DNA of 64,000 nucleotides from UBA5066 sp046331465. Its GTDB lineage: Bacteria > Acidobacteriota > Thermoanaerobaculia > UBA5066. The notes beneath the pieces were generated by a model. The model had not been told where the DNA came from. It did no database searches and saw only the letters and a list, made by a program, of their open reading frames with translations. The stretch lies in assembly GCA_046331465.1 (NCBI GenBank), contig JAXLQV010000003.1, forward strand, positions 1,240,001 through 1,304,000. Direction: 5' to 3'. Below are positions 14,568-23,470 of this stretch, in pieces (position 1 is the first letter of the stretch; each line of letters begins with the position of its first letter). Position numbers and translations under genes: made by a program.

Positions 14568-15515
14568 ATGACGCCGGCCGTCCGGGGCCGTTTCGCGCCC
14601 TCCCCGACGGGGCCGCTCCACCTCGGGAGCCTCGTCGCGGCGGTCGGCTCGTGGCTCTCGGCGAGGGCCGCGGGCGGCGAATGGCTCGTCAGGATGGAAG
14701 ACCTCGACGGGCCGCGCGTCGTCGCAGGAGCCGCGGACGAGATCCTGCGCGCCCTGGAGCGGTACGGCCTCGCGTGGGACGGCGCCGTCGCCGTCCAGTC
14801 GGAGAGGACCCCGCTCTACGAGGAGGCGCTCGCCCGGCTCCGGGGACGAGCGCTCGCCTACGACTGCGGCTGCACGCGCGCCGAGGTCGCCCGCGCCGCG
14901 GGGGCTCCCGACGCCTCCGACCCGGTCGACGCGACGGTCTACCCCGGGACCTGCCGGAACGGCCTCGCGCCGGGGCGCGCGCCGCGCGCGGTCCGTTTCC
15001 GCGTGCCGGAGGGGACGATCGCCTTCGAGGACCGGGTGAGGGGGCGGGTCGACGAGGACGTGGCCCGCGCCGTCGGAGACTTCGTCGTGAAGCGCGCCGA
15101 CGGCCCGTTCGCCTACCAGCTCGCCGTCGTCGTCGACGACGCGGCGCAGGGGGTGACGGAGGTCGTACGCGGCGGCGACCTCCTGTCGTCGACGGCGCGG
15201 CAGATCGCGCTGCAGGAGGCGCTCGGCCTCCCGACGCCGGCCTACGCCCACCTCCCGCTCGTCCTCGGCCCGGACGGCAGGAAGCTCGGGAAGCGCGACG
15301 GAGCGCTCCCGCTCGACGCGCTCGACGAGCGGCGCGCGAGGGAGACGCTCGCCCTCGCGCTCCGGCTCCTCGGGCAGGAGGGCGGGGAAGGCACGCCGGA
15401 GGAGATGCTCCGGGAAGCGGTGCGGCGCTTCGACGTCGCGCGCGTCCCGACGGGGCCCCTCCGGCTCGACGCGGAGCGCGCGGCGACTCCGGCGCGCGGA
15501 GGTCGCGGCGGATGA
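14568..15515 (+). CDS. gluQ: Glutamyl-Q tRNA(Asp) synthetase
   Basis: A 315-residue GluRS-like protein without an anticodon-binding domain. It activates glutamate and attaches it to the queuosine base of tRNA-Asp. The HIGH-type motif is PTGPLHLGSL (residues 12-21). The zinc site is CGCTRAEV plus a later TVYPGTC. The KMSKS equivalent is KLGKR. The length matches GluQ/YadB and not full GluRS (about 470). An AGGAGAAGGG precedes the ATG. Its stop overlaps the next gene's ATG. Confidence 0.93.
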   Translation: MTPAVRGRFAPSPTGPLHLGSLVAAVGSWLSARAAGGEWLVRMEDLDGPRVVAGAADEILRALERYGLAWDGAVAVQSERTPLYEEALARLRGRALAYDCGCTRAEVARAAGAPDASDPVDATVYPGTCRNGLAPGRAPRAVRFRVPEGTIAFEDRVRGRVDEDVARAVGDFVVKRADGPFAYQLAVVVDDAAQGVTEVVRGGDLLSSTARQIALQEALGLPTPAYAHLPLVLGPDGRKLGKRDGALPLDALDERRARETLALALRLLGQEGGEGTPEEMLREAVRRFDVARVPTGPLRLDAERAATPARGGRGG

Positions 15516-17338
15516 CCGCCGCCGCGCTCTCCGTCGTCGGGGCGGGGCTTCTCCGTGGCCTCCTCGTGACGGGGCTGCTGGCCGCTCTCGCCCTGATCGG
15601 GTACGGAGTCCTCGACCACGCCTCGCGCCTCGGAGGTCCGTCCTGGCGGCCGCGGCGTGCCGACCTCGCGCTGCCGCTCGCGCTCTCCCTGGGCGCCCTC
15701 GTCGCGGGCTGGCTCTCGTTCACGGCGGCCCTCGCCTCGACGTGGCTCGTCGGCCCGGCCTGGGCCGCGCTCCTCCTCGCGTCGCTGGGCGCGCGGCGGC
15801 AGCTGGGAGGAGACGCGGCGCGGGTCTTCCGCCGGCTCCGCGCGCTCGCGGCGGCGGCACCGGTCGCCTCCGCCGCGCTCGGCCTCGCGCTCGCCGCGCT
15901 CCTCCCGCCGCTCTTCCTCCCTCTCTGGGACTCGGACGGGATCCGCTACCAGGTCGCGCTCCCGAAGCTCTTCCTCCTCGCGGGGCGGGTCGTGCCGTAC
16001 CCCTGGGACGTCCACGCGGCGCTCCCCCAGCTCTTCGGCGGGCTCCTCCTCGCGGCCCTCCCGCCCGGCGGGGGCGAGGTGGCGAAGCTCCTCCACGCGG
16101 GCTTCTTCGTCGCCGCGCTCGCCACCCTCGCGCTCCTCCTCCACCGCGAGCGGAGGAGCCGGCGCGCGGCGGTCTACGGCCCGCTCCTCCTCGCGATCGC
16201 GCCGGTCGCGGCCGTGCCCGCCACCTCCGCGTTCGTCGACCACGCGGCGCTCTTCCACCTCGTCGTCGCGGCGCTCCTCGTCTCGCGCGCGCGAGGCGCC
16301 GCGTCGCTCCTCCCGATCGGGGCGTCCGTCGCCACGAAGACGACGGCGGGCCCGGGTGCCGCGGTCCTCCTCGTCCTCGCCGCGGCGGCGGAGCCCCGTG
16401 GCCGGCGCCTGCGCCTCGCGGCGCTCGGCGTCGCCGCGCTCCTCCTCTCCTTCGCGCCGTTCGGCCTCCGGAACCTCGCGGCGACGGGCGACCCGGTCTT
16501 CCCGGTCGGGCACGTCCTCCTCGGGCGCGCGGTTCCGGGGACCGATCCGCAGCTCGTCCGGAAGGTCCTCCAGTACCGGCCCGACGCGACGGCCCCTCTC
16601 GGCATCGGGTGGTTCCCCGGAGAGCCGGGGCTCGCCGCGGACGATCTCGCGGGTCCGGCGCTTCTCCTCGGCCTCCTCGCCCTTCCCGTCGCCCTCCGGG
16701 GCCGGCGCGGGCACGTCCTCCTCGCCCTCGCGACGGCGTACCTCCTCGTCGGCGCCGTCTCGCGGCCCCTCCCGCGCCTCCTGATGCCGCTCTTCCTCGC
16801 CCTCGCGGGGGCGGCGGCGCTCGGGGCCGACCGCTGGCTGCGGAGGGCCGCGACGCCGGTCGTCGTCGCGCTCTCGGCCGGGACGTTCGCGCTCGCGACG
16901 GCTCCCGCGCTCGGGCTCGGGCCGGCCGTCGAACACCTCGCGGGGAGGCTCGGGCGGGACGCGTTCCTCTCGCGGGCGATCCCGGGATACCGCGCCGCCC
17001 TCTTCGTGAACGGGCAGCCGGGCGGGCGGGTGATGGCGCTCGACTTCCCGGGGCCGTACTACCTCGCGCGCCCCTGGATCGCCGAAGGGGTCGTGAACGA
17101 GCCGCCGCTCCGGCTCTGGCTCGCGGCGGGCGCCGACGGCGCGGGGCTCCTCGCACGCTGCCGCGAGCTCGGCGTCACGCACCTCCTCGTCACGCCCGGC
17201 TGGGGAGGCGGGACGCCGGCGTCGCTCTTCCCCCTCGCGCGGAACCGGCGGGAAGCGGAGGCGGTCGCCGCGTTCCGCTCCCGGCTCAGGCGCGTCGCGA
17301 CGGTCGAAGGGGTGGACGTCTTCGAGCTGCCGCGCTGA
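15512..17338 (+). CDS. Multi-pass membrane protein, glycosyltransferase (GT-C)-like
   Basis: A 608-residue protein with about 11-12 hydrophobic segments across residues 1-430 and a soluble C-terminal ~170 residues. An acidic WDSDGIRYQVALPKLF near residue 140 sits after the first membrane block, where GT-C glycosyltransferases (PMT/ArnT type) have their catalytic acidic loop. It probably transfers a sugar from a polyprenyl-phosphate donor in the periplasm. The start is the ATG overlapping the gluQ stop as ATGA. The 3' end overlaps the convergent tyrA gene by 53 bases. A function beyond the GT-C fold cannot be read. Confidence 0.7.
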   Translation: MTAAALSVVGAGLLRGLLVTGLLAALALIGYGVLDHASRLGGPSWRPRRADLALPLALSLGALVAGWLSFTAALASTWLVGPAWAALLLASLGARRQLGGDAARVFRRLRALAAAAPVASAALGLALAALLPPLFLPLWDSDGIRYQVALPKLFLLAGRVVPYPWDVHAALPQLFGGLLLAALPPGGGEVAKLLHAGFFVAALATLALLLHRERRSRRAAVYGPLLLAIAPVAAVPATSAFVDHAALFHLVVAALLVSRARGAASLLPIGASVATKTTAGPGAAVLLVLAAAAEPRGRRLRLAALGVAALLLSFAPFGLRNLAATGDPVFPVGHVLLGRAVPGTDPQLVRKVLQYRPDATAPLGIGWFPGEPGLAADDLAGPALLLGLLALPVALRGRRGHVLLALATAYLLVGAVSRPLPRLLMPLFLALAGAAALGADRWLRRAATPVVVALSAGTFALATAPALGLGPAVEHLAGRLGRDAFLSRAIPGYRAALFVNGQPGGRVMALDFPGPYYLARPWIAEGVVNEPPLRLWLAAGADGAGLLARCRELGVTHLLVTPGWGGGTPASLFPLARNRREAEAVAAFRSRLRRVATVEGVDVFELPR

Positions 17339-18194
17339 CCGGCGGGGCGAGGACGGAGCTCGCCTCAGCGACCTTCCGCTCGAACGCGGCGAGGTCGTTC
17401 CTCTCGACGAGCGCGCGCCACGAGGCGAGCTCGGCGGCGAGGAGGTCGAAGAGCGCGGGCGTCGCGGGGTTCCGGGCCTGGATCGGGAGCGTCAGGTCGG
17501 GCGCCTGGTGGAGGATCGGCGCCGCGAGGAGGCAGAGGTTGCGGAAGCTCGTCGAGGCGAGGCCGTCGAGGCTCTTCACCCTCACCCCCTCGCGCGCGAG
17601 GACGGAGCCGGCGAGGAGGGAGAGGAGGTGGGCGAGGCCGAGCGTCTGCGCGATCCACGGGTCGTGCGAGGCGAGCGGCAGCGTCGCGACCCGGAGCGCG
17701 TGGCCCGCGAAGAGCCGGAGGGCGTCACGCGTGGCGGAGGGGACGCCCGCGTCGCAGACGATGAGGTTCTGGCCCTCCAGGGAGTGGACGCCGGGGCCGA
17801 ACATCGGGTGGACCGATGCGACGGCGAGGCCCAGCCGCGCCGCCTTCGCGTAGATCGGGAGGACCGGTCCCTTCACGCTCGCGATGTCGAGGACGAGGCC
17901 GCGGGGCCGGAGCGCGAGGATCGCCTCGAGGACCGGCGGCGTCGCCTCGAGCGAGACGCAGACGACGACGGCGTCGGCCTCGGCGGCGGCCTCGAGCGGG
18001 ACCGCGGGGAACGCGGGGAAGCGCCGCCCCGGGTCGTGGATCGAGACGGCGTGCCCCGAGGCGGCGAAGGCGCGCGCCAGGAGCCGGCCCATCCGGCCCG
18101 CGCCGCCGACGAGGAGGACGGCGCGCCCGCCGCCGCGCCGCGGCCGCCGGCCCGAGGGCGCCGGCGTTCCGCGTCGGGGGAGGCGCGCCGCCAT
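17286..18194 (-). CDS. tyrA: Prephenate dehydrogenase
   Basis: A 302-residue enzyme of tyrosine synthesis that oxidatively decarboxylates prephenate to 4-hydroxyphenylpyruvate. The NAD-binding glycine motif GGAGRMGRLLARAF lies near residues 30-43. LVLDIASVKGP and the catalytic-histidine strand ASVHPMFGPG are both present, as is the family's helical C-terminal domain. No chorismate mutase or ACT domain is fused. The first ~25 residues are Arg/Pro-rich and may be disordered or upstream of the true start. It is downstream of tyrS, three bases away, which places a tyrosine biosynthesis gene with the tyrosyl-tRNA synthetase. Confidence 0.9.
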   Translation of the reverse strand: MAARLPRRGTPAPSGRRPRRGGGRAVLLVGGAGRMGRLLARAFAASGHAVSIHDPGRRFPAFPAVPLEAAAEADAVVVCVSLEATPPVLEAILALRPRGLVLDIASVKGPVLPIYAKAARLGLAVASVHPMFGPGVHSLEGQNLIVCDAGVPSATRDALRLFAGHALRVATLPLASHDPWIAQTLGLAHLLSLLAGSVLAREGVRVKSLDGLASTSFRNLCLLAAPILHQAPDLTLPIQARNPATPALFDLLAAELASWRALVERNDLAAFERKVAEASSVLAPPVSAAARRRPPLRPSRRA

Positions 18195-18197
18195 CCG

Positions 18198-19433
18198 CTA
18201 CCGCGCCACGCGCAGGAAGCGCTTGCCGAGACGCACGTAGCGCGCGGCGCCCGGCTCGAGAACGAACGGGTCGGCGGGGTTCTCGACCTTCGCGAAGGCG
18301 ACGCCGTCCTCCGAGAGGGCGACGGCCCCCTCCTTCACCTTCTGCCGCGCGACGTTCTTGCTCGGGGCGAGGCCGAGGGCGACGAGGAGCGAGGCGACGT
18401 CGGCGGGCGCGGGGTCGGGGAGGGCGACCGTGTCGGCCTTCACCGGCCCTTCGGCCTTCGCGAAGCGCCGCTCGAACTCGGCCTCGGCGGCGGAGGCCGC
18501 CTCGGGGCCGTGGAAGTCGGAGACGAGCTGGCGGGCGAGGTCCATCTTCACCCGCTTGGGGTGCTTCGCGCCCGAGGCGACCTCGGCCTTCAGGGCCTCG
18601 ATGTCGTGCGGGCGGAGGTCGGTCAGGTACGTCCACCAGCTCCACATCATGTCGTCGGAGACCGACATGACCTTGCCGAAGATCTCGTCGGGGGCCTCGT
18701 TGATCCCGACGTGGTTCCCGAGCGACTTCGACATCTTCTCGACGCCGTCGAGGCCGACGAGGAGCGGCGTCGTCATCACGCACTGCGGCGGGAGGCCGTA
18801 GCTCCGCATCAGCTCGCGGCCGACGAGGAGGTTGAAGAGCTGGTCGGTGCCGCCGAGCTCGACGTCGGCCTTCAGGAAGACGGAGTCGTACCCCTGGCAG
18901 AGCGGGTAGAGGAGCTCGTGGACCGAGATCGGCTGGCCCGCCTTGAAGCGCTTGGAGAAGTCGTCCCGCTCGAGGAGCTGGGCGACCGTGTAGCGCCCGG
19001 CGAGGCGGACGAGCCCGTCGGCGCCGAGCGCGCCGAGCCAGCGGGAGTTGAAGTCGACGACGGTCGTCTCCCGGTCGAGGATCTTGAAGACCTGCGCCTT
19101 GTAGGTCTCGGCGTTCGCCCCGACTTCCTCGCGCGTCAGCTGAGGCCGCGTCGCCTTCTTCCCGGTCGGGTCGCCGATGAGGCCGGTGAAGTCGCCGATG
19201 AGGAAGACGACCTCGTGCCCCAGCTCCTGGAAGTGGCGCATCTTCCGGAAGACGACCGTGTGGCCGAGGTGGAGGTCCGGGGCCGACGGGTCGAATCCGA
19301 CCTTGACCCGGAGCGGAGTCCCGGACTTCCGGGAGGCTTCCAGCTTCGCGGCGAGCTCGTCCTTCTGGACGCAGGTCTCGACGCCCTTGAGGAGGAGCTC
19401 GAGCTGTTCGGGGACGGGAAGGAAGTTCGGCAC
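18198..19433 (-). CDS. tyrS: Tyrosyl-tRNA synthetase
   Basis: A 411-residue class I synthetase. It has the HIGH-type HLGHTVVF near residues 57-64, the tyrosine-binding QGYDSVFLKADVELGGTDQ block and the KMSKS motif (VEKMSKSLGNHVG). A C-terminal S4-like RNA-binding domain (residues ~350-411, SKNVARQKVKEGAVAL) is present. The GTG start at 19433 has no Shine-Dalgarno but has TAGAAT six bases upstream, suggesting a leaderless transcript. tyrA follows. Confidence 0.95.
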   Translation of the reverse strand: MPNFLPVPEQLELLLKGVETCVQKDELAAKLEASRKSGTPLRVKVGFDPSAPDLHLGHTVVFRKMRHFQELGHEVVFLIGDFTGLIGDPTGKKATRPQLTREEVGANAETYKAQVFKILDRETTVVDFNSRWLGALGADGLVRLAGRYTVAQLLERDDFSKRFKAGQPISVHELLYPLCQGYDSVFLKADVELGGTDQLFNLLVGRELMRSYGLPPQCVMTTPLLVGLDGVEKMSKSLGNHVGINEAPDEIFGKVMSVSDDMMWSWWTYLTDLRPHDIEALKAEVASGAKHPKRVKMDLARQLVSDFHGPEAASAAEAEFERRFAKAEGPVKADTVALPDPAPADVASLLVALGLAPSKNVARQKVKEGAVALSEDGVAFAKVENPADPFVLEPGAARYVRLGKRFLRVAR

Positions 19434-19439
19434 GCGCGG

Positions 19440-19445
19440 ATTCTA
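19440..19445 (-). promoter_or_regulatory. -10 hexamer, leaderless tyrS
   Basis: TAGAAT on the minus strand ends six bases before the GTG of tyrS; no clear -35 is visible. Confidence 0.55.
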
Positions 19446-19557
19446 GGGTGCCTGCCTGACGAAGTGCCCGGACCGCTCGTCGCTGCCGAGCCTGGGGGGT
19501 CCGGGGGGCGGCGAGCAGCGCCCCCCGGCGAGCGCGACGGCGGGCCCGGCCGATCCG

Positions 19558-19563
19558 TACACT
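19558..19563 (+). promoter_or_regulatory. -10 hexamer, leaderless PilT-type gene
   Basis: TACACT ends six bases before GTG 19570, with no Shine-Dalgarno between. Confidence 0.5.
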
Positions 19564-19569
19564 CCCCGC

Positions 19570-20790
19570 GTGGAGACCGAGGACCTCAACCGGCTCATCC
19601 GCTCCCTGAACGCCGCGGGGACGGGAGACGAGGCCGCGACGCCGCCCGTCGAGCACGTCCGCGAGGAGGAGCCGGCCGCGCTCGGGGCGCCGCCGCCCAT
19701 CGCCGCGACGGCAGAGGGGGAGGTCGCGCCGCGCCTCGCGGCGCTTCTCGCCGAGACCGTCCGCCGCGGCGGGACCGACCTCCTCCTGGTCCCCGGGTCG
19801 GCGCCGGTCCTCCGCCTCCACGGCGCGCTCGAGCCGGTGGCCGGCGCGGGAGGCGCGCCGCTCGGCCCGTCCGAGGCGTTCGACCTCCTCTCGCCGTCGC
19901 TCTCCTCCGACCGCCGGCGCCGCTACGCGTCGGAGGGGGCGGTCGACCTCTCCGTGAGGATCGGGGCGCTCGGGCGATTCCGCGTGAACCTCCACCGGAC
20001 GCGCCGCGGGACGGCCGCTGCGATCCGCGTCCTGCCGAAACGGATCCCGCCCCTCTCCGAGCTCGGCCTCCCCGAGTCGCTCTACGACCTGACGAAGGCG
20101 GCCCGGGGCCTCGTCCTCGTCACGGGGGCGACCGGGTCGGGGAAGACGACGACGCTCGCCGCCCTCGTCGACCGGGTCAACCGGACCTCGCGGCGCCACG
20201 TCGTGACGATCGAAGACCCGGTCGAGTACGAGCACGCCCACGGCACCTCCGTCGTCGAGCAGGTCGAGGTGGGGGCCGACGCCCCCTCGTTCGCCGCGGC
20301 GCTCGTCGCGGCGCTCCGGCAGGACCCCGACGTGATCCTCGTCGGCGAGATGCGCGACCTCGACACGACGCGCGCCGCGCTCACCGCGGCCGAGACGGGG
20401 CATCTCGTCCTGGCGACGCTCCACACGAACGACGTCCCGCAGACGGTGAACCGGATCACCGACATCTTCCCCGCCGAGCAGCAGGCGACGGTGCGCCAGC
20501 AGCTCTCTCTCGCGCTCTCCGCCGTGGTCTGCCAGCAGCTCGTCCCGCGGGCCGACGGGAAGGGGCGCGTCGTGGCGACGGAGGTCCTCGTCGCGACGGA
20601 CGCCGTCCGGGCCCACGTCCGGAAGGGGACGTTCCACCAGCTCCACACCGAGCTGACGCTCGGGCGCCGCTTCGGGATGATGACGATGGAGGACTCCCTC
20701 GCGCGCCTCGTGAAGTCCGGGGCGATCAGCGAGACGGAGGCGCGCCTCCGCTCCGCGCACCCTGACGACCTCGCCGCGCTGCTCCGGTAG
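19570..20790 (+). CDS. PilT-type pilus retraction ATPase
   Basis: A 406-residue hexameric ATPase of the PilT/PilU family, which depolymerises type IV pili at the inner membrane. It has a variable N-terminus of about 45 residues, then the PAS-like N-domain. Walker A GATGSGKTTT lies near residues 184-193, followed by the Asp box EDPVEYEH, the Walker B-like VILVGEMRD and the His box AETGHLVLATLHT. It stands alone, away from the pil cluster at 58.9-64 kb where another PilT is encoded, so it may be a PilU-like or specialised second retraction motor. Confidence 0.88.
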   Translation: METEDLNRLIRSLNAAGTGDEAATPPVEHVREEEPAALGAPPPIAATAEGEVAPRLAALLAETVRRGGTDLLLVPGSAPVLRLHGALEPVAGAGGAPLGPSEAFDLLSPSLSSDRRRRYASEGAVDLSVRIGALGRFRVNLHRTRRGTAAAIRVLPKRIPPLSELGLPESLYDLTKAARGLVLVTGATGSGKTTTLAALVDRVNRTSRRHVVTIEDPVEYEHAHGTSVVEQVEVGADAPSFAAALVAALRQDPDVILVGEMRDLDTTRAALTAAETGHLVLATLHTNDVPQTVNRITDIFPAEQQATVRQQLSLALSAVVCQQLVPRADGKGRVVATEVLVATDAVRAHVRKGTFHQLHTELTLGRRFGMMTMEDSLARLVKSGAISETEARLRSAHPDDLAALLR

Positions 20791-20796
20791 CGCCCG

Positions 20797-22245
20797 CTAC
20801 TTCGCTTCGAGGCAGCTCTCGAGGACGCGCGTCGTCGCGCCGGGGCGGACCTCGAAGGAGACGGTCACGGCGCAGCCGCTCCCGGAGCTGGAGAGGACGG
20901 CACGGTACGGCCCCGCCGGGAGGGAGAGCTGCGCGGGGAGCCGCAGGGGGCCGGCGACGCGCCGGCCGGTCACGCTCGTCACCTCCTCGAGGACGCCGTC
21001 GGGGACGAGCGCGACGAGGAGGACGCCCGGGGCGCCGGGGGTCGCCTGCCGCGCGGCCCCGGGCCGGGCCAGAGCGGCGGACGGCGCCCCCTTCGTCCCG
21101 ATGCCCCCCGCCGGAGGCTCGGGCGCCGAGACGACGACGTGCAGGGCGAACGCGAGGGCGCCCGCGAAGGCGGCGATGCCGAAGAGGAGGACGGCGCGGC
21201 CGAAGACGAGCTCGCGCGAGAGGAGGCGCGCCGCGGGCGCGAGCGACGGAGGCGCCGCGGCAGAGGACGCGGCCGCCTCGGGGAACGGGGCGTCTCCGCC
21301 GTTCGTGCCGTGGAGCGGCTCCGGGGGTGGCACCTCGCCGAACGGGGAGAGCTCGGCCTTCCGCTCGGCGAGCTCGCGGGCGACGGGGCGGACCTCGTCG
21401 AGCGCCTGCCAGAGGCCGGCGACGACCTCCTCCCACGAGGAGGGGCGGTCCTCGCGGCGGCGCGCGGTCATCCTCTCGAGGAGGTCGACGAGCTTCGGCG
21501 CCGGGCCGCCCCGCGCGGCCGGGAGGTGGAGTTTCGGCCACGCGTGCGCGAGGTGGGCGTTCACGATCTCCGGGAGCGAGGCCGCGTCGACGGCGGGGCG
21601 CCCCGCGAAGAGCTCCCAGGCGGTGAGGCCGAAGGAGTAGACGTCGGCCCGGAAGTCGAGCGTCTGTCCCTTCGGGAGGCCGAGGAGCTGCTCGGGGGGA
21701 GCGTAAGCGAGCTTCCCGAGGAAGGCGCCGTGCTGCGTCAGCCCGGCGGCGGCCTCGGAGGCGAAGAGGTCCTTGGCGACGCCGAAGTCGATCAGCTTCG
21801 GGAAGAAGCGCCCTCCCTCGGCGTGGACGAGGACGTTGTCGGGGGCGACGTCGCGGTGGACGACGCCCGCCCGCGCGACGGCCGCGAGCGCCTCGGCGAG
21901 CGGGATCAGGATCGGGATCAGCTCCCACGCGGGGCGGAGCGCGAAGTCGGAGAGCGGCGCGCCGCGGACGAGCTCGAGCGCGAGCCAGCCGTAGCCCTCG
22001 GAGGTGACCCCCCAGCCGTGGAGCCTCGGGAGCGACGGGTGGGCGAGGCGCGCGAGGAGCTCGGCCTCCCGCTCGAACCGCTCCCGAGGGCGGAACTCGG
22101 GGTCGAGCTCGCCGAGGCTCGTCACCTTCAGCGCGACCTCGAGGGCGTCCGCGTCGCGGAAGGCGCGGAAGACGCCCGAGAGCCCTCCCGTGCCGAGCCG
22201 CTCGACGATGGTGTAGCCCGGGACGAGGTTCGGACGGACGATCAC
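20797..22245 (-). CDS. Membrane-anchored Ser/Thr protein kinase
   Basis: A 482-residue Hanks-type kinase. Motifs: the Gly loop LGTGGLSGVF near residue 18, VALKV (catalytic Lys), HRDVAPDN (catalytic loop, with Ala where Lys is usual in HRDxKxxN), DFGVAK, and APPEQLLG in the activation segment. A single transmembrane helix (LLFGIAAFAGALAFALHVVV) lies near residues 355-378, followed by a ~100-residue extracytoplasmic domain ending in a beta-rich segment with two cysteines. HRD-V-A instead of HRD-x-K is notable and may reduce activity. It follows the FHA-like gene by 54 bases and is probably co-transcribed with it. Confidence 0.85.
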   Translation of the reverse strand: MIVRPNLVPGYTIVERLGTGGLSGVFRAFRDADALEVALKVTSLGELDPEFRPRERFEREAELLARLAHPSLPRLHGWGVTSEGYGWLALELVRGAPLSDFALRPAWELIPILIPLAEALAAVARAGVVHRDVAPDNVLVHAEGGRFFPKLIDFGVAKDLFASEAAAGLTQHGAFLGKLAYAPPEQLLGLPKGQTLDFRADVYSFGLTAWELFAGRPAVDAASLPEIVNAHLAHAWPKLHLPAARGGPAPKLVDLLERMTARRREDRPSSWEEVVAGLWQALDEVRPVARELAERKAELSPFGEVPPPEPLHGTNGGDAPFPEAAASSAAAPPSLAPAARLLSRELVFGRAVLLFGIAAFAGALAFALHVVVSAPEPPAGGIGTKGAPSAALARPGAARQATPGAPGVLLVALVPDGVLEEVTSVTGRRVAGPLRLPAQLSLPAGPYRAVLSSSGSGCAVTVSFEVRPGATTRVLESCLEAK

Positions 22246-22299
22246 CGCGGCGATCTTCTCAGACCCGTCGAGGGCCGGCGCGCGGCCGGCCCTCCCGCG

Positions 22300-23403
22300 T
22301 CAGCGCGGCGCGGGGGCGGGCGTCGCCGGGACGACGGGCTCGGCCGGAGGCGCGGCGGTCTCGCGACGGAGCCGCTCGATCTCCTCCTGCTGGCGGGCAC
22401 GGTCGGCGGCGCGCTCCTTCTCCATCTGCTCGAGCTGCTTCTGGAGCACGGCCTTGTCGGCCTCGAGCGCGCCGAGGGCGCGCTGCATCCGCCCCTCGAG
22501 GTCCTTCCGGCGGGCGTCGGCGTCGGCGAGGCGGGCGCGGAGCTCGGAGACGGCCTCGCGGCTCGCGCCGGCCGTCTTCTCGAGCTCGTCGATCTTCCTC
22601 GACACCTCGGCCGACTCGGCGGCGAGCGCGTCGCGCTCCTTCCGCATCTCGTCGACGCGGGTCCCGAGCTCCTTCCGCACGCCCTGGACGCTCTCGTCGG
22701 CCGCCTTCGTCACCTCGGCGACGGTCTGGCGGGTCTTCCAGACGTTGAAGCCGAGGGCGAAGGCGAGGACGACGAGGGCCGCGGCGAGGAGGACGAGGCC
22801 GATCTTCAGCGAGCGCGTCGCGCTCTGGATCGTGTCGGAGACGACCTCGCGGACGAAGACGGTCCCCTTCTCGACGAACCCGGCGTCCCCCTGCTCGCGC
22901 GCCTTCGAGAGGGCGTCCTGGATCATGACCATGACCGTCTTCGGGCCGACCGGCTTCTCGCCCGAGGCGGTCAGGAGGCTCCGCCCCTTCCGCGAGGCGG
23001 TGTCCTCGGCGCGTCGGCGGGAGGCGCTGTCGTCGGGGCGCTTCGCGGCGCTCTCGTCGAAGACGTTGACGGGCGCCGTGCGGGAGACCTCGAGCGAGAG
23101 GCGCTGCACGGTGAGGACGGGCCCCCACGCGCCGAAGCGGACCTCGCCGCCGTCGCCGACCGGGTGGTCGAGCGGGACCTCGCCCTGGGCCGAGAGGTCG
23201 CGGTCGCCGGCGGAACGGACGCGGAAGCCGCTCCCCTCGACCGAGATCTCGATGACCCTCCCGCGCGCTCCGCCGTCGCCCGGCTGCGACGGGTCGATCT
23301 TCAGGTCGACGCCCTCGGCGTCGCCGATCCGGACGGCCTCGCCGGGGAAGGAGAACTCCCGACCCGAAAGCGACCCCGACTGGAAACGAACGACGATCGG
23401 CAT
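22300..23403 (-). CDS. FHA-like domain / transmembrane / coiled-coil protein
   Basis: A 367-residue protein. Residues 1-105 resemble an FHA domain (beta-rich, GREFSFPGEAVRIGDAEG at the start), but the usual S-R-x-H and N-G phosphothreonine-binding motif is not obvious. A linker leads to a single membrane helix near residues 200-220 (IGLVLLAAALVVLAFALGF). A long charged coiled coil covers about 235-345, then a Pro/Ala tail. GGAGG precedes the ATG. Directly upstream of the Ser/Thr kinase, it probably acts as that kinase's partner or substrate at the membrane. Confidence 0.7.
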   Translation of the reverse strand: MPIVVRFQSGSLSGREFSFPGEAVRIGDAEGVDLKIDPSQPGDGGARGRVIEISVEGSGFRVRSAGDRDLSAQGEVPLDHPVGDGGEVRFGAWGPVLTVQRLSLEVSRTAPVNVFDESAAKRPDDSASRRRAEDTASRKGRSLLTASGEKPVGPKTVMVMIQDALSKAREQGDAGFVEKGTVFVREVVSDTIQSATRSLKIGLVLLAAALVVLAFALGFNVWKTRQTVAEVTKAADESVQGVRKELGTRVDEMRKERDALAAESAEVSRKIDELEKTAGASREAVSELRARLADADARRKDLEGRMQRALGALEADKAVLQKQLEQMEKERAADRARQQEEIERLRRETAAPPAEPVVPATPAPAPR

Positions 23404-23470
23404 GGAAGCCTCCTCCGCCCCTGGCGGAAAAATGTGACTCCGAATTATCCGCCCGGGCGGCCCCGCGCCG

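Noticed and set aside
15242..17182. Long minus-strand frame rich in Glu and Arg opposite the membrane protein gene
   Set aside because: Low-complexity antisense translation common in very GC-rich DNA; the + strand frame has coherent membrane helices.
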